NCBI GenBank assembly: GCA_902490325.1
Contig: CABUDJ010000046.1
Location: 1 to 17,397, forward strand
DNA length: 17,397 bases
DNA from: an uncultured Collinsella sp.
GTDB taxonomy: Bacteria > Actinomycetota > Coriobacteriia > Coriobacteriales > Coriobacteriaceae
Direction of reading: 5' to 3'
Positions within the stretch are counted from its first letter, which is position 1, and each line of letters starts with the position of its first letter. The notes beneath the pieces were generated by a model. The model made no database searches. It saw only the letters and a program-made list of their open reading frames with translations, and had not been told where the DNA came from. Both the position numbers and the translations under genes were made by a program. This document shows positions 14,954 to 17,397 of this stretch, in pieces.

Positions 14954-15490
14954 ATGGGTCTGTTTGATATGTTCAAGAAGAAGGCCGAGCCTGCTGCCGC
15001 TGCCGCTCCCGCCTCCATCTCTGCTTCTGCCGGCGCCGACGTGCTGTGCTCGCCCGTCAAGGGCAAGGTCATCAAGATGGCCGACGTGCCCGATCCCGTC
15101 TTTGGTGGCGAGGTTCTGGGCAAGGGCTGCGCCGTGTGGCCCGAGGACGATCTGGTCTACGCTCCCTGCGACGGCAAGGTGACCGTCACCATGGGTCACG
15201 CCGTGGGCCTGCAGTCCGATAGCGGCATCGAGGTCCTGGTGCACGTTGGCGTCGATACCGTCAACATGAACGGCGACGGCTTCGAGGGCTTCGTCAAGGC
15301 TGACGATGTCGTGAAGGCCGGCCAGCCCATGCTCAAGATCGACCGCGCCAAGATCGCCGCTGCCGGTTACAAGGACTGCGTCGTCGTGGCCGTGTCCAAC
15401 ACCGCCGAGTTTGCCGACGTCGAGCTTGCCGTCGAGGCCGACTCCGCCGTCGCTGCCGGCGATGCTATCGTCAAGGTTGTCCGCAAGTAA
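14954..15490 (+). CDS. crr: PTS glucose-type EIIA protein, free-standing
   Basis: A 178-residue EIIA-Glc family protein that takes phosphate from HPr and passes it to an EIIB domain. After an Ala-rich N-terminal tail (about 11-27) comes the standard fold: SPVKGKV (33-39), FGGEVLGKG, APCDGKVTVTMGHAVGL with helper His82, and VLVHVGVDTVNMNGDGF with the phosphorylated His97. GAGGAG (14941-14946) lies 7 bases before ATG 14954. It is separate from any EIIBC here, so it probably serves permeases encoded elsewhere, plausibly those feeding the adjacent 6-phospho-beta-glucosidase. The symbol reflects family similarity to Crr; whether it also has Crr's regulatory role is unknown. A clear terminator follows. 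Confidence 0.93.
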   Translation: MGLFDMFKKKAEPAAAAAPASISASAGADVLCSPVKGKVIKMADVPDPVFGGEVLGKGCAVWPEDDLVYAPCDGKVTVTMGHAVGLQSDSGIEVLVHVGVDTVNMNGDGFEGFVKADDVVKAGQPMLKIDRAKIAAAGYKDCVVVAVSNTAEFADVELAVEADSAVAAGDAIVKVVRK

Positions 15491-15512
15491 ATCGCGGCAT
15501 CGCATGATGTCT

Positions 15513-15546
15513 AAGGGTGGTCGGATTGTTCGGCCACCCTTTTTTA
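15513..15546 (+). terminator. Intrinsic terminator of the EIIA gene
   Basis: An 11-bp stem (from AAGGGTGG at 15513 to CCACCCTT ending at 15541, with one G-U pair) and a 7-base loop, with a T-rich run through about 15546. It sits 23 bases after the EIIA stop codon. Confidence 0.85.
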
Positions 15547-15653
15547 TTACACGGTACGGATGTGTTTTATTGCACACTGAGCGGACTCGCAGACCGTTCG
15601 GACGTTAAATCGAACCGACCGCGCCTTCGTGCTGTCGAGGGTGTTCATAAGTG

Positions 15654-15673
15654 GATAGTATGTGCTTACTATC
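15654..15673. promoter_or_regulatory. Inverted repeat upstream of lipoprotein gene, possible operator or promoter element
   Basis: GATAGTA (15654-15660) and TACTATC (15667-15673) are perfect 7-bp arms with a 6-base spacer, 52 bases before the lipoprotein start. TAGTAT at 15656-15661 could serve as a -10, but no clear -35 is present. Function is uncertain. Confidence 0.35.
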
Positions 15674-15725
15674 ACAACGTGCACCGCGTTTGGGAAGCGC
15701 GGTGCCGCTCATTGGGAGGAACATC

Positions 15726-16283
15726 ATGAAAAAGAAGCTGCTGCTTGCGCCCCTCATGGCCGTTTTGGTTGCATGTGTGGTCGTGCTTTCCGGCTGCGGA
15801 GGCCCTTCGATCGAGGAACTCATCACCGAGGATCTTACGACTCAGTTTGACGAGGTCAAGAACGGTGGCGGCGAGTTCCTTTCTGGTCTGGAGGAGGCTT
15901 CGGGCGACGAGTTCGAGCAGCTGGGTATCGATCCCAAGGAGTATGCCAAGACCTATCTCGAAGGCTTTGACTACGAGATCGGCGACGTGACGGTCGACGA
16001 GGACAAGGGTGTCGCGACCGCCGAGGTTTCCATCACCTGCAAGTCCATGAACAAGATTGTCGAGGACTTCTCCACCCAGTATCAGGAGAAGGTTGCCGCG
16101 CTTGATACGGTTCCTTCCGATGACGAGCTGTACAAGATGGCAGGTCAGGTTATGGTCGATGTGACCAAGGCCACCGAGCCCAGGAAGACCACGGTTATCT
16201 TCAAGTACACCTGCAACGACGACGGCGAGTGGTCTGCCGACGACTCCGTCAACTCCGAGATGATGGATGCAATGCTGAGCTAG
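15726..16283 (+). CDS. Putative lipoprotein, function unknown
   Basis: A 185-residue exported lipoprotein. The signal peptide has a KKK start, a hydrophobic core and lipobox LSGC with Cys24. The mature part is acidic, with alternating helical and strand-like stretches and no catalytic motif that I recognise; it resembles small lipoproteins with a DUF5105-like fold, a tentative comparison. GGGAGGA (15714-15720) lies 5 bases before ATG 15726. It is preceded by the EIIA terminator, so it is a single-gene unit, and followed by the second copy of the two-hairpin element. It is not a close relative of the two lipoproteins at 1693-3167. Confidence 0.85.
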   Translation: MKKKLLLAPLMAVLVACVVVLSGCGGPSIEELITEDLTTQFDEVKNGGGEFLSGLEEASGDEFEQLGIDPKEYAKTYLEGFDYEIGDVTVDEDKGVATAEVSITCKSMNKIVEDFSTQYQEKVAALDTVPSDDELYKMAGQVMVDVTKATEPRKTTVIFKYTCNDDGEWSADDSVNSEMMDAMLS

Positions 16284-16302
16284 GGGAGTTACGCGGTAGT
16301 TT

Positions 16303-16436
16303 GTTACGGCGTTTTACCAAACGCCGTAACTGCTCGACGCTGCGCGGGCACCAGAGCGACAACTTGTCATTCAAAGAGGACGGCATGACCAGAAGGTCTA
16401 TGCCGTCCTCTTTTCATGCCAATTTGTTCGCTCTGG
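16303..16436 (+). repeat. Two-hairpin element with compensatory stem changes, copy 2
   Basis: Same architecture as 7227-7359. The first hairpin (16303-16330) has a 12-bp perfect stem and 4-base loop. The same linker (CTCGACGCTGCGCG) follows, then outer arms CCAGAGCGACAA (16351-16362) and TTGTTCGCTCTGG (to 16436), and an inner 14-bp stem (16373-16386 with 16400-16413) with the identical GACCAGAAGGTCT cap. In this copy the outer stem extends further (GGGCA before, TGCCC after). An extra GTTACGCGG at 16288-16296 equals the first arm of copy 1, as if a third arm was left behind. It lies between a lipoprotein gene and a convergent HAD gene. Confidence 0.8.
16373..16414 (+). terminator. Intrinsic terminator downstream of the lipoprotein gene
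   Basis: The inner hairpin of the second two-hairpin element: a 14-bp perfect stem, GACC/GGTC extension and AGAA loop, with TTTT at 16411-16414. It probably ends the lipoprotein transcript and, through the A-run on its left side, may also act weakly on the opposite strand. Confidence 0.6.
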
Positions 16437-16480
16437 TGCCCGCTCGCTGTCATTGCCGAAACATCGGCGTTGCCATGGCA

Positions 16481-16507
16481 GTCATTGGGGACGTTCTTAA
16501 ACGACTA
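16481..16507. repeat. Half copy of the CATTGGGGACGTTCTT palindrome
   Basis: Bases 16481-16507 match the reverse strand of 7416-7471 through one arm and the first half of its spacer, then similarity stops. It is thus a truncated copy in opposite orientation, 45 bases after the two-hairpin element. The rest of the 16437-16554 gap shows no gene. Confidence 0.75.
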
Positions 16508-16554
16508 CTTTCCGCGCGACAGAATCTATGCAGCCGTGTTGAGCGACAGCCCCG

Positions 16555-17223
16555 CTACTCGCCCAGAATCAGCGCCGCGAGCTCATCCTGGGTGTCCACC
16601 ACGTAGTCGGCGCCGGCGGCTTCTAGCTCTGCGCGGCCACGGAAGCCCCAGGCGACGCCGGCGCTCTTGAGGCCGGCGTTGTGACCGGTCAGGATATCGA
16701 CATTGGAATCGCCCACATAGAGTGTGGTTGCCGGGTCGGCGCCTAGCTCTTTCATCACATGCAGCGTAACAGGCGCCTCGGGCTTGGGAGGAAACGCGTC
16801 GACGCGGCCCTGCACCAGCGCAAAGCGCTCGGAACCAAAATACTTCTCGATAAGCGGAGCGGCCGAGACATGGTCCTTGTTGGTGAGCACGGCAAGCTGC
16901 ACGCCCGCGACGCGCAGGCGGTCGAGCATCTCGATCGTACCGGCGTACGGTGCGGTGTGGTCTTCCTTGTGCTCGCCGTAATAAGCCCTAAACTCGGCAA
17001 GCGTCTGCTCAAACATACGGCCGTCGCCCGCATACTCGGCGGGCATAAAGCGCTCGACCAGCTTGAGCATGCCGTTTCCCACCTTGTAGCGGTACTCGTC
17101 TACGGCAAACGTGGGCCAGCCGTGCATCTCGCAGGTATGGTTGCCGGCGGCCGCCAGGTCCTCGAGCGTGTTGAGAATGGTGCCGTCCAGGTCAAAGATC
17201 ACATGGGAAAAAGCTGCTGCCAT
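16555..17223 (-). CDS. HAD-superfamily phosphatase, phosphoglycolate phosphatase-like
   Basis: A 222-residue HAD subfamily IA hydrolase. Motif I is DLDGT with Asp11 (nucleophile) and Asp13; motif II is LTNKD (Thr114); motif III is Lys147 in PPKPEAP; motif IV is GDSNVD (171-176). The helical cap lies between about residues 17 and 90. The sequence is closest in style to Gph/PgpB-like phosphatases acting on phosphoglycolate or other small phosphate esters; the true substrate cannot be told. AGGAG precedes ATG 17223 by 5 bases; the frame is open to 17286 but without a good ribosome site. It converges on the lipoprotein gene, with the two-hairpin element between. Confidence 0.93.
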   Translation of the reverse strand: MAAAFSHVIFDLDGTILNTLEDLAAAGNHTCEMHGWPTFAVDEYRYKVGNGMLKLVERFMPAEYAGDGRMFEQTLAEFRAYYGEHKEDHTAPYAGTIEMLDRLRVAGVQLAVLTNKDHVSAAPLIEKYFGSERFALVQGRVDAFPPKPEAPVTLHVMKELGADPATTLYVGDSNVDILTGHNAGLKSAGVAWGFRGRAELEAAGADYVVDTQDELAALILGE

Positions 17224-17305
17224 GGGTGCTCCTGCCGCTTGAGTTGTAAAACGCACCCCATGATACTGGGCATGCGTGCCGGGCATGTTTGGAATCTGAA
17301 TATCT

Positions 17306-17335
17306 TTAATAGCCCTGAGCCTTTGTCGTTAGCAA
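17306..17335 (-). promoter_or_regulatory. Possible promoter of the HAD phosphatase gene
   Basis: On the - strand TTGCTA (17335-17330) and TATTAA (17311-17306) are spaced by 18 bases; each matches four of six consensus positions. The -35 overlaps the end of the frame at the right edge. Tentative. Confidence 0.3.
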
Positions 17336-17397
17336 ATCCTCGGCAGCTGCTCTCCCACGAGCATGTCGAGTATGCGGGTCGAGCCCCAGCCGGCAGG
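17329..17397 (-). CDS. 3' end of an unidentified gene, cut by the window edge
   Basis: A frame open from the right edge on the - strand for 22 codons to TAA (17329-17331). The tail reads like real protein (GWGSTRILDMLVGEQLPRIC), but I cannot name the family from so little. If real, it lies 105 bases upstream of the HAD phosphatase gene on the same strand. Confidence 0.4.
   Translation of the reverse strand, partial: PAGWGSTRILDMLVGEQLPRIC

Noticed and set aside
14698..14967. Open frame of 89 codons between the GH1 and EIIA genes
   Set aside because: It contains the strong hairpin, the TATAAT promoter and the EIIA ribosome site, has Arg/Trp-rich low-quality composition and runs into the EIIA start.

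Overview
The window looks like chromosome from a high-GC Gram-positive gut bacterium. Gene content, lipoprotein style, strong Shine-Dalgarno sites and many palindromic intergenic repeats fit a Coriobacteriia member, most likely Collinsella. That placement is inference from family resemblance, not a database match.

Layout. (1) 1-3170: an envelope-type cluster on the + strand, with a double-CxxC zinc-ribbon protein followed by two paralogous lipoprotein genes. The first paralog is interrupted by one in-frame amber codon. (2) 3170-6420: an MgtA-type Mg2+ P-type ATPase on the - strand. Its upstream region has a consensus-like promoter, a 23-codon leader ORF with a perfect Shine-Dalgarno and a hairpin repeat; the same hairpin repeat lies beyond its 3' end. 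(3) 6544-7227: pyrE (orotate phosphoribosyltransferase), divergent from mgtA. (4) 7227-7680: about 450 bases without a gene, filled by a two-hairpin element and two long inverted repeats. (5) 7682-8302: a regulator fusing an XRE helix-turn-helix to a complete desulfoferrodoxin (superoxide reductase) fold. (6) 8441-15490: a carbohydrate locus with an RpiR/MurR-type repressor, a large uncharacterised glycosidase-like protein, a divergent AraC-type activator, a GH1 6-phospho-beta-glucosidase and a free-standing EIIA-Glc PTS protein. No PTS permease (EIIBC) is present, so it must lie elsewhere. (7) 15726-16283: a lipoprotein. (8) 16555-17223: a HAD phosphatase on the - strand, with the 3' tail of another - strand frame at the right edge.

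The sugar genes make functional sense together: EIIA-Glc can supply phosphate to imported beta-glucosides, the GH1 enzyme would split the phosphorylated product, and the RpiR (SIS domain) and AraC (cupin domain) proteins are suited to sugar sensing.

The most unusual material is (a) the XRE-desulfoferrodoxin fusion, which keeps all nine metal ligands but appears to lack the catalytic Glu-Lys pair; (b) a ~133-base two-hairpin element in two copies whose stems differ by compensatory changes while the loop is identical; (c) the mgtA leader ORF; (d) the amber-interrupted lipoprotein; and (e) at least four further families of palindromic repeats placed at gene ends.
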